Part shown: piece after piece, positions 57,121 to 64,000 of the stretch
How positions within the stretch are numbered: the stretch's first letter is position 1
Layout: each line of letters opens with the position of its first letter
NCBI GenBank assembly: GCA_944326305.1
Contig: CALVDL010000001.1
Location: forward strand, 62,001 to 126,000
Direction: 5' to 3'
Source: an uncultured Bacteroidales bacterium
GTDB lineage: Bacteria; Bacteroidota; Bacteroidia; Bacteroidales; UBA932
Length of the DNA stretch: 64,000 nt
Position numbers and translations under genes: made by a program
The notes under the pieces: model-generated
Database searches by the model: none
What the model was told of the DNA's origin: nothing
The model's input: only the letters and a program-made list of their open reading frames with translations

Positions 57121-60100
57121 AAGCTGAAGTATTTTAAGGTGGAGGAGATGATGCCGAATATGGCCTGCTGTCCGTTTACGGTTTCGATCGGGAACCCGAG
57201 GCAGACAGTCCTGTAGCTGCCGGCGTCATAGCATATCCCTGCCGAGATCCTTGTGTCGCTGTACCTGAGTATGGACCTTGCGGCACCGGATGCCGGTGCA
57301 ATTCCGTCAGGTGTCTCTACGCAGTAGATCCTGCTGTTCGGCCTGTTGGCGAAGGTGATGTCCCCCTCCGGCAGGCCTGTCCGGAAGCCGGAGATATGCA
57401 GGGGGACAGGGGAGACAGTCGCATTCTTGCTCGCGTAGTTGCATATCCACCTGTATCCCAGGACTTCCTGCGCGAACTTGATTGAAGCCGCCGTGAATGT
57501 GCTGTCCTTCTGTACCGGGAATACGCTGTCCCATATGTCTGTGCCTATATTGGCCCCGGAAACAAGGATATTGCCTCCGTCCGAGGCGAATGCCTTCAGG
57601 GTCTCCTGCATCTTTCCGTTGAATACGGTGTACCTGTCGCTGACGGCTCCGCGCCCGACCATTGTGGTAACCTGCTTTCCGCATATTATGTCAGCGCTCC
57701 ATGCCTGTCTGCGCAGGGTGGAGTCGCATGTGAATGCCTCCGAGCTGGCGGAGAAGAAAGGGTATCCTGCCTCCAGCACGGCTTTCCCATGTATATACGG
57801 GTAGTCGAACGTGTTGCCGGCCACTGTCTTTCCTGCATAGTCGGAGTAGGACGCCCCGAATCCTGGGTTGTCATCGTCAGTCCATGGCATCGTCCTGCGG
57901 AACTGGTACATGTCTCCTATATAAGTGAAGTCCCTGATGTACGGGACGCCGCTGTCAAGGGAGTTGTCGAACCCGGCATACTGCGGGGTGTCGAACCATG
58001 CAGGGCAGGAGACGCGGTCGAAGTTGTTGACAATGAGTACACAGCTGTCTTTAAGCGTTTTGTTGTCCACATTCTGGCGGACTGGCATGCCGATACTCAA
58101 TGTCTCGCTCGGGAAACTGATCCCGCCGCTGTTGAAGGCCGCTATCCGGTAGCTGTAGATATGCCCTGGCAGCACAGGCACTTCCGTATGGATGGTTCCG
58201 TCGGGCCCTCTCTGTACGTTTATCCTGCGGCCTGTGTCGAATGCCCCGTCGTCTATCCTTGTATAGAGCATGTATCCTTCGGCAGCCGCCGTGGGCTCCA
58301 GGCTGTCAGTGCGCTCTTTCCAGCTCAGACGGGCGTGCAGCCCGTTGTCCTTTCTGCCGAAGGCTACGGTGAATGAGTGTACCGGAAGCGGCTGTACGGC
58401 ATATTCGCATCCGTATCTGCTGCTTAGGTATTTGAGTATCCCCTTGTATACCGCCCGGCTGACTGTGAACCGGAAAGAAGGGTCGAGGCCGAGCTTCATG
58501 TCCGCGAAGTTCTGGTGAGACATCATTTCAAGAAGCATGGTCGGCACTCCTGTGGTGCGTGATTCGCTGTATGAGCGGTCCCAGATATGCCTGCGGCTCC
58601 AGAGCGGGTCGTACCCGGCCCTCAGGTCGTTCACTACCTGCGTCTGTACCATGTCGGTGAGTTCCCTGCCTGTCATCCTGCTGTTCCGGTCCGGGAACCT
58701 GCTGCTGTTTTCGCACATTAGGGTGTATATGCCCAAAGTACCTATAATTGAGTCGTCCGGGCTGACCCCGGCGTCGGAGTGGAAGGCGAATGCCATGTCG
58801 ACAGGGATGTTCCTGCCTTTCCCCCGGGGATTTACCCGTGACCCTCCGCTGAGTTCCTGCACCCATTTCCCCCTGGACATGAAGTCATCCATGTAGTCGT
58901 TCAGCTGCCTGTTCTGGCTGTAGACGGAGGTGTCTACCCCGGCCCACTGCATCCAGTACCTTGCCCCTTCGGCGAATCTCGGCATTCCCGAGATCTCGGG
59001 TACTGCCAGCGTGTCGCTCATGCATTTCCTCGCGATGTTCCCCATACCGCCGCCGATTTTGACTGCATCCGCGGTGACTGCCTTCCCTGGAGAGAAACTG
59101 CGGGAGTGGGGGATGGCATTGTCAAGCTCGACATATCCCTCCTCACCCTTGTTGAATTCGAAGGTGCCGAGGTAGACCCATGTGCCGCCTCCCATTGTCT
59201 GGTTGACGATGAAATGGCTGTCACCTCCGGCGTGGTGGACCGTGTAATGTGCTGATTCCGTGCTGTTAGGCAGAGTCTTGTACGATATGTAGACCGCATA
59301 TTCGCCCCTTTCCGGTATTTCGGGGGTCCAGGTGGCCGTGGCTTTTCCGTTTTTCTGCTTCGTGGAGATGCTTTCCGCCATTCTTGCGGATCCGGCCCTG
59401 AAAGGGTTTTCGTCGGCGGTGTAGACCTGCAGGGTGTCGGCGAATCCTGTCCCTGCGTCCTGCCACTGCCCGTGCTCCGAGTAGAGTCCGAAGGTACGTA
59501 CAGGTACGCCTGTACTGCAGTCCGGGATGAAATGCGGGTCGTTGTCAGTGATGATTTCTGCGGTCTGGAGATCACGCTCGCGCGGCAGCATCACGATGCA
59601 GCCGGCGTTTTCCAGCATAGGGACGAGGTAGGGGAGCACGAAACCTGATGTAAAGAGGTCCTCCACCGTCTGGAACAGGCAAGGCCTCTGCCATTCCCAT
59701 CGCCCGGCACTCTGCTCATAGTAGCGCCCGTGGCTGTTCCATAGCGCGATGTGCCTTCCTGACAGCCCGCGCCCGAACTCCGGCATGTCCGGGTTCTCCA
59801 CCAGAGGGACCGTGCCCTGTCTCCTGTCTTTGATCCTGTAGGGGGTTGAACCAGGGCGGCCGTCATTCCCGGGAGGGCTGGTGACCAGGTCAGACATCCG
59901 GGTGCGTTCGCTGTATATCTCTCCTATTCTGTATCCGGTGTATTTCTGCGGGAACAGCCTTTTGAGCTCATCCTTGAACCATCTTAAGGAGCTTTCCTGC
60001 CACGGGCAGTCCCCCAGGCTGCGTGTGAAATAGAAGTCGAGGGATGATCCGCGCTTCATTACGGCCTTCAGCTTCAGCTCGTTCTTTACGGTGGTCCTTT

Positions 60101-60227
60101 CCTGTATGAGGGAGTCCAGGGTTCTGCATGCAGGCTTGAACTCGTCGGTTATCCTGCTCTGCGACATTACGGGAATCCACCCTGAAACCAGCACCGAAGT
60201 TATGCAGCACAATAGTATTTTCCTCAT
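57117..60227 (-). CDS. Large secreted protein with golvesin C-terminal-like domain (often annotated xanthan lyase)
   Basis: The 1036-residue protein has a signal peptide (MRKILLCCITSVLVSGWIPVMSQ). It contains an N-amidase-like alpha/beta region with IALWNSHGRYYE near 155 and MAFAFHSDAGVSPDDS plus MLLEMMSHQNFADM near 470-565, in which histidine and glutamate residues resemble zinc amidase motifs. A golvesin C-terminal-like domain (GSARMAESISTKQKNGKATATWTPEIPERGEYAVYISYKT..., about 275-390) is inserted, and a fibronectin-like region (about 620-710) follows. It probably works on cell-wall or surface polymers; the lyase name is not supported by anything I can see. Confidence 0.8.
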   Translation of the reverse strand: MRKILLCCITSVLVSGWIPVMSQSRITDEFKPACRTLDSLIQERTTVKNELKLKAVMKRGSSLDFYFTRSLGDCPWQESSLRWFKDELKRLFPQKYTGYRIGEIYSERTRMSDLVTSPPGNDGRPGSTPYRIKDRRQGTVPLVENPDMPEFGRGLSGRHIALWNSHGRYYEQSAGRWEWQRPCLFQTVEDLFTSGFVLPYLVPMLENAGCIVMLPRERDLQTAEIITDNDPHFIPDCSTGVPVRTFGLYSEHGQWQDAGTGFADTLQVYTADENPFRAGSARMAESISTKQKNGKATATWTPEIPERGEYAVYISYKTLPNSTESAHYTVHHAGGDSHFIVNQTMGGGTWVYLGTFEFNKGEEGYVELDNAIPHSRSFSPGKAVTADAVKIGGGMGNIARKCMSDTLAVPEISGMPRFAEGARYWMQWAGVDTSVYSQNRQLNDYMDDFMSRGKWVQELSGGSRVNPRGKGRNIPVDMAFAFHSDAGVSPDDSIIGTLGIYTLMCENSSRFPDRNSRMTGRELTDMVQTQVVNDLRAGYDPLWSRRHIWDRSYSESRTTGVPTMLLEMMSHQNFADMKLGLDPSFRFTVSRAVYKGILKYLSSRYGCEYAVQPLPVHSFTVAFGRKDNGLHARLSWKERTDSLEPTAAAEGYMLYTRIDDGAFDTGRRINVQRGPDGTIHTEVPVLPGHIYSYRIAAFNSGGISFPSETLSIGMPVRQNVDNKTLKDSCVLIVNNFDRVSCPAWFDTPQYAGFDNSLDSGVPYIRDFTYIGDMYQFRRTMPWTDDDNPGFGASYSDYAGKTVAGNTFDYPYIHGKAVLEAGYPFFSASSEAFTCDSTLRRQAWSADIICGKQVTTMVGRGAVSDRYTVFNGKMQETLKAFASDGGNILVSGANIGTDIWDSVFPVQKDSTFTAASIKFAQEVLGYRWICNYASKNATVSPVPLHISGFRTGLPEGDITFANRPNSRIYCVETPDGIAPASGAARSILRYSDTRISAGICYDAGSYRTVCLGFPIETVNGQQAIFGIISSTLKYFSL

Positions 60228-60248
60228 CTGTACGCCTCCTGAAAATTT

Positions 60249-60674
60249 CTAACGGCCGGTCTTCCCGGCCTTTTTCCTGTCATGAACCGCCAGCCACAGG
60301 ACCAACGTCAGTACTGTACCGGCAAAAAGCCCTATGCAGTCTGCCCTGAAGTCCCCTATATCTGCGCTCCGGTAGTCTGTAAGCCCCTGTATGAGCTCTA
60401 TCGCGCCACCTGCGGCAATCCCTGACACGAGCACCAGCAGCAGGAAGCCGACCGTTCTTGCCGGTTTCCATCCGGCTTTGCAGAATACGGAGCTGACAAG
60501 CCCGGGGTAGGGGAAGAACATCGCGAAATGTGCGATCTTGTCCTTCGGTATCCCGAACCATTCGGCTGTCATATCCGTCTCCGGACCGAAGTTCAGGAAA
60601 CATAGCAGGCATACCGACAGCAGGTATGCCGCAAGCACTAGCCTCGGCAGGAGGAATCTGATGTGTCGGTCCAT
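60249..60674 (-). CDS. VanZ-like family membrane protein
   Basis: The 141-residue protein has four hydrophobic helices and the VanZ pattern: DKIAHFAMFFPYPGLV after helix one and GGAIELIQGLTDYRSADIGDFRADCIGLFAG after helix three, with the E-x-x-Q and D-x-x-D/N residues typical of the family. Its function outside teicoplanin resistance is unknown. It lies seven bases after the phosphotransferase gene and 21 bases before the golvesin-domain gene. Confidence 0.9.
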   Translation of the reverse strand: MDRHIRFLLPRLVLAAYLLSVCLLCFLNFGPETDMTAEWFGIPKDKIAHFAMFFPYPGLVSSVFCKAGWKPARTVGFLLLVLVSGIAAGGAIELIQGLTDYRSADIGDFRADCIGLFAGTVLTLVLWLAVHDRKKAGKTGR

Positions 60675-60681
60675 ACCTGCC

Positions 60682-61812
60682 TTATTTTGAATATTCCCTG
60701 ACTATCGCTTCCATCTCGCCGTACTGCGCCTCCATGCTTTCCAGCAGCCTGTTCTGGGCCCTGGCCCTTATCAGGTTGTGCTCCGGGCAGGAGGCCTTGT
60801 AGTAGGTGTCGCCGTCGATGTAGTCCATGAGGAAGCGGAGCACCTGCTCGTATGTTATGTATCTGGCGGAGAATGCGAGATATTCTTTTTCAATATCCGT
60901 AAGGCTGTCTTTCCTGAAGTGCATATACCCGCGGGTGTAGGCCCGGAACATCTCTATGGACATGGATACTTCTGACAGGTCCGGATCATCCTCCTTACCG
61001 GTGTTGGTATAGGACCTGATGGCGTCCCCGAAGTCATTGAGCGAAGTGCTGCTCATGCAGGTGTCTAGGTCTATCGCGCACAGCACATCGCCGCTCTTGC
61101 TGTCGAACAGGATATTGCTTATCTTGGTGTCGTTGTGCGTCACCCTTAAAGGTATGGCCCCTGTCTCCACAAGGGTCCAGAAGTCCAGCATCTCTTTCCT
61201 GCGGCTTTCTATCCATGCAGTTTCTTCATGTACGGATGCTGCCCTTCCTGCCGCATCCCGGGCTATGGCCTCATCCCACTGGGTGAGTCTCCACCGGATG
61301 TTATGGAACCCTTTGATGGTCTCGTTCAGACGGCCCGTGAAATCTGCGAGCATGGTCTGGAATTTCCCGATGCCAAGTCCCCCCTTGTATGCAAGCCCGG
61401 GAGTGTCGGCCTTGTCATAGGACAGGGACCCTTCGATGAAAAGGGTCATTGTCCAGTAGTTGTCTCTGCCGTCCCTGAAATAGAGGTCTCCTGCCATGCT
61501 CTGCTCCTGTTCCGGTGTCATGGTGTCCCTCTCCCTCCGGATTACGGTCATGGCCTCCCTCATGGGGTCTCCTCCTTCTTCCTCCACCTTCTTTTTCAGG
61601 TGCGAGGTGACTGCATCGATGTTCTGCATCATTCCGGGGATGTCCGGGAAGATATTGTGGTTTTTCCTCTGCAGGATATATCTCGGCCCTCCGGAAGTGG
61701 TAACTATGAATGTGTCATTGATATAGCCCGGCCCGAGCGGTCTGATGCCGGTTACGGCACCTTCGGTCGAGAACATCCGGACGATGTCAGCAAGTTCCTT
61801 TTCGTCAAACAT
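60682..61812 (-). CDS. Phosphotransferase of the aminoglycoside/choline kinase fold
   Basis: The 376-residue protein has a kinase-like fold with a nucleotide loop GPGYINDTFIV near residue 27, YILQRKNHNIF, the catalytic loop VTHNDTKISNILFD (Brenner-type HNDxxxxN) near 210, and AIDLDTCMSS with the metal-binding aspartate. In Bacteroidota such proteins are probably sugar kinases, for example of N-acetylhexosamines (NahK-like). Nothing supports antibiotic resistance. ATG 61812 is chosen because upstream codons overlap the CBM9-like gene. Confidence 0.82.
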   Translation of the reverse strand: MFDEKELADIVRMFSTEGAVTGIRPLGPGYINDTFIVTTSGGPRYILQRKNHNIFPDIPGMMQNIDAVTSHLKKKVEEEGGDPMREAMTVIRRERDTMTPEQEQSMAGDLYFRDGRDNYWTMTLFIEGSLSYDKADTPGLAYKGGLGIGKFQTMLADFTGRLNETIKGFHNIRWRLTQWDEAIARDAAGRAASVHEETAWIESRRKEMLDFWTLVETGAIPLRVTHNDTKISNILFDSKSGDVLCAIDLDTCMSSTSLNDFGDAIRSYTNTGKEDDPDLSEVSMSIEMFRAYTRGYMHFRKDSLTDIEKEYLAFSARYITYEQVLRFLMDYIDGDTYYKASCPEHNLIRARAQNRLLESMEAQYGEMEAIVREYSK

Positions 61813-61831
61813 GATGATATAATGCGGTTGG

Positions 61832-62476
61832 TCAGAAGATGAGTTCACCGAAAAAGTCAGGGCGGTGGAAATCCGGGGCGGGGGCGTCAACCCTGTTCCA
61901 TGCCAGGAAATGCGGATGGGCGGTCCTGTCTGCGCATTTGTAGAAATTCGCGCGGATGGAAGACGGAAGCCTGCCAGGGTCTATCCCTATCATGTGCAGC
62001 GGTATCACCATGCCTGCGCTCCACCCGAATATCTTGTCAGACAGGTCTCTCTGTTTCCTTGCGAGGGTAGAGTGCCTTACTACGGAGGCAAGGTCAGCGG
62101 CAGGGTAGTGTGTGCAGTCCTTGCGGCTTTTCCGCTTGGCCCCCAGCAGGGTCCCGATGCAGTTCAGCTCGAAATTGTAGTATGTCCCGTCGGACGGGTC
62201 GGATGCGAAGAATTCGCAGCAGCTGTCCTCCCAGACAGGTCCGTTGTCCTCGAGGGCCATTGCCCTGAGGTCCAGGCATCTGACATGGTAGAGAATGGCG
62301 ATGTGCGTGCTGCTCCTCGCCACGGCGAATGATGCGTCCGGGTGATATGGGAACTGCTCCGGCCAGCAGACTTCCCCTATGAATGATTTGGCCCCTTCCT
62401 TTTCAAGGGCCATGTCGAGTTCTTCGTATGACATCCCTTCGAGACCGGCGATAAAGGGTACTTTCAGTGTCTTCAT
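61832..62476 (-). CDS. Carbohydrate-binding family 9-like protein
   Basis: The 214-residue protein is a CBM9-like beta sandwich without a signal peptide: AILYHVRCLDLRAMALEDNGPVWEDSCCEFFASDPSDGTYYNFELNCIGTLLGAKR, then GWSAGMVIPLHMIG and SSIRANFYKCADRTAHPHFLAW. The DSCxEFF and YxNFExN phrases are typical of Bacteroidota proteins annotated this way. Lack of a secretion signal suggests a cytoplasmic role. It sits four bases after the ABC exporter and 19 bases before the kinase-like gene. Confidence 0.87.
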   Translation of the reverse strand: MKTLKVPFIAGLEGMSYEELDMALEKEGAKSFIGEVCWPEQFPYHPDASFAVARSSTHIAILYHVRCLDLRAMALEDNGPVWEDSCCEFFASDPSDGTYYNFELNCIGTLLGAKRKSRKDCTHYPAADLASVVRHSTLARKQRDLSDKIFGWSAGMVIPLHMIGIDPGRLPSSIRANFYKCADRTAHPHFLAWNRVDAPAPDFHRPDFFGELIF

Positions 62477-62480
62477 CAGT

Positions 62481-64000
62481 TTATAGTGTTTGCATGTCGT
62501 TGAGTTTCTTGTAGTAGCCGTCTATGGCGATGAGCTGGTCGTGTGTTCCCCTCTCCACAATTTCGCCGTCATGCAGGACGCATATCTCGTCCGCGTTCTT
62601 GATGGTGGAGAGCCTGTGCGCTATCGCTATGGTGGTACGGGAAGTGGTGAGCCTGTCGAGGGCCTCCTGCACCAGACGCTCGGATTCTGTGTCAAGTGCC
62701 GATGTGGCCTCGTCGAGTATGAGGATAGGGGGGTTCTTCAGGATGGCCCTCGCTATGCTTATCCTCTGCCTCTGGCCGCCGGAGAGCTTGCCGCCGCGGT
62801 CCCCGATGTTGGTGTTGTAACCGTCCTCTTTCTCCATGATGAAGTCATGCGCATTGGCGATTTTGGCCGCAGCCACGACCTGTTCCATGGTGGCATTCTC
62901 TACACCGAAGGCTATGTTGTTGAAAATGGTGTCGTTGAACAGGATTGCCTCCTGGTTCACGTTGCCTATCAGGCTGCGGAGGTCCCTGATGCGGAAATTC
63001 TTGATGCTCACCCCGTCAAGCAGGATCTCCCCGGAAGTGGTGTCATGGTATCTCGGTATCAGGTCCACCAGGGTTGACTTGCCGGAACCGGACTGGCCTA
63101 CAAGGGCGACAGTCTTCCCTTTTGGAATGGTGAGGTCTATGTTCTTGAGGACCGGCTTCCCTTTCTCGTAGCTGAAGCATACGCCGCGGAATTCTATCTT
63201 GTCATTGAATCCCTTGAGCTCTACCGGATTTTCTATCTCCCTGATGTTGTTCTCGGCCTTGAGGATCTTGTCGACACGCTCCATAGAGGCGAGCCCTTTC
63301 GGGATGTTGTATCCCGCCTTGGCAAACTCTTTCAGCGGGTTTAGCACGCTGTAGAGGATCACCATATAGAATATGAATGTCGGGGCATCGATGGGGGCGG
63401 ACTCCGAAAGGATGAGTGTCCCTCCGAACCACAGCACGATCATGATCATTATCGTGCCCAGGAATTCACTCAGCGGGTGGGCAAGCGCCTGTCTGGTGGA
63501 AACCTTGCTTGAAGCGTTCCTGAGTTCGTTGCTCACCTTTGTAAACCTGTTGACCATCTTGTCCTCCGCGATGAAGGCCTTGATGATGCGCAGCCCCCCG
63601 AGGGTCTCCTCGAGCTGAGACATTGTGTCGCTCCATTTTGCCTGGGCCTCGAGGGACTGCCGTTTGAGCTTCTTGCCTACGAGCCCCATGCCCCATGCCA
63701 TTACCGGCACCACAAGGAGGGTGAACAGTGTCAGCTGCCAGCTGGTGTAGATGAGGGTGGTGAAATAGAATATTATGAGTATCGGGTTCTTTATGAGCAT
63801 GTCAAGCGAGCTGGTGATAGAGTACTCTATCTCACCGACATCGCCGCTCATCCTGGCTATGATGTCGCCTTTCCTCTCCTGCGAGAAGAACCCCAGGGGA
63901 AGGCCCATGAGCTTCTTGTACACCATTATCCTGATGTCCCGTACGATTCCTGTGCGCAGCGGAATCATGATTGCCGATGATCCGAAATAGCAGGAAGTCT
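62481..64000 (-). CDS. ABC exporter (fused permease and ATPase, MsbA-like), 5' end outside window
   Basis: The frame is open to the window edge (codons upstream of the internal ATG 63968 read S-C-Y-F-G-S-S-A-I), so the N-terminus is missing. The visible part has ABC-transporter type 1 transmembrane helices, then the ATPase domain with Walker A GQSGSGKST, Q-loop NVNQEAILFND, signature LSGGQRQRI, Walker B ILILDEATSALD and the H-loop AHRLSTI. By domain order it is a half-size exporter similar to MsbA, for lipids or drugs. It appears to head the six-gene operon that ends at cyuA. Confidence 0.9.
   Translation of the reverse strand, partial: TSCYFGSSAIMIPLRTGIVRDIRIMVYKKLMGLPLGFFSQERKGDIIARMSGDVGEIEYSITSSLDMLIKNPILIIFYFTTLIYTSWQLTLFTLLVVPVMAWGMGLVGKKLKRQSLEAQAKWSDTMSQLEETLGGLRIIKAFIAEDKMVNRFTKVSNELRNASSKVSTRQALAHPLSEFLGTIMIMIVLWFGGTLILSESAPIDAPTFIFYMVILYSVLNPLKEFAKAGYNIPKGLASMERVDKILKAENNIREIENPVELKGFNDKIEFRGVCFSYEKGKPVLKNIDLTIPKGKTVALVGQSGSGKSTLVDLIPRYHDTTSGEILLDGVSIKNFRIRDLRSLIGNVNQEAILFNDTIFNNIAFGVENATMEQVVAAAKIANAHDFIMEKEDGYNTNIGDRGGKLSGGQRQRISIARAILKNPPILILDEATSALDTESERLVQEALDRLTTSRTTIAIAHRLSTIKNADEICVLHDGEIVERGTHDQLIAIDGYYKKLNDMQTL

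Noticed and set aside
57117..60227. Xanthan lyase
   Set aside because: No polysaccharide lyase 8-type motif is visible; the name seems to be an inherited annotation.
60682..61812. Aminoglycoside resistance kinase
   Set aside because: Only the general kinase-fold motifs are present; gene context and family suggest a sugar substrate.

Overview
The window looks like a chromosomal segment of a gut-type Bacteroidales bacterium of moderately high GC. Evidence: a SusC/SusD outer-membrane glycan locus, many Bacteroidota-specific families (DUF1735, DUF4251, DUF4136, DUF4974, DUF3737, DUF6567, histone-H1-like protein), almost no Shine-Dalgarno sequences, and repeated promoters of the Bacteroidota form TTTG-N19-21-TAnnTTTG. 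No phage or conjugative module is visible. Both ends cut genes (a DUF3737 protein on the left, an ABC exporter on the right).

Layout. 0-7.5 kb: an SDR pseudogene, CPBP protease, sugar nucleotidyltransferase, divIC, purB, a repeat-rich gap, folP and two envelope proteins. 7.7-18.4 kb: a tricorn-like protease, MscS channel, YccF, a broken CAT gene, small membrane proteins, an O6-methylguanine methyltransferase with a foreign N-terminal piece, a secreted retropepsin-like protease, an alpha/beta hydrolase and an Rpn-nuclease remnant. 18.5-31 kb: S4 protein, manA, a GNAT/small-ORF pair, MTA/SAH-type deaminase with purine nucleoside phosphorylase, a giant acyl-CoA dehydratase activase with its TetR regulator, a TRIC channel, histone H1-like protein, L25 and Pth. 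31.2-46 kb: a polysaccharide-utilisation-type locus (ECF sigma, FecR anti-sigma, SusC, SusD, GH18-like binding protein, DUF1735-LamG protein, DUF1735-GH18-like protein) invaded by palindromic repeats. 46-64 kb: AAA ATPase, two tRNA-Lys genes, manC with an LpxH-like hydrolase and glycosyltransferase, an envelope-protein operon, GDPD, pgi, and an operon of ABC exporter, CBM9-like protein, sugar kinase-like protein, VanZ, golvesin-domain protein and cysteine desulfidase.

How genes may work together. The Sus-like gene order resembles, from memory, the B. thetaiotaomicron high-mannose N-glycan locus (BT3983-BT3987, also with ECF sigma/anti-sigma). pgi, manA and manC elsewhere in the window would connect fructose-6-P, mannose-6-P and GDP-mannose, although they are separately transcribed.

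The most unusual feature is a family of palindromic repeats (arms TGTCATTTCGACCGAGCGAA... and ...CGAAATGACA) present at nine sites. Two copies of exactly 120 bp lie in frame inside the signal-peptide region of adjacent outer-membrane lipoprotein genes; others abut truncated genes; and a GIY-YIG nuclease gene sits between two arrays. A second, unrelated 33-bp palindromic tandem truncates a CAT gene. Other points of note are an alternating inverted 12-mer cluster overlapping the folP 3' end, a promoter-bearing element shared by purB and the TRIC gene, and a palindrome at the start of the activase-TetR transcript that looks like the TetR operator.
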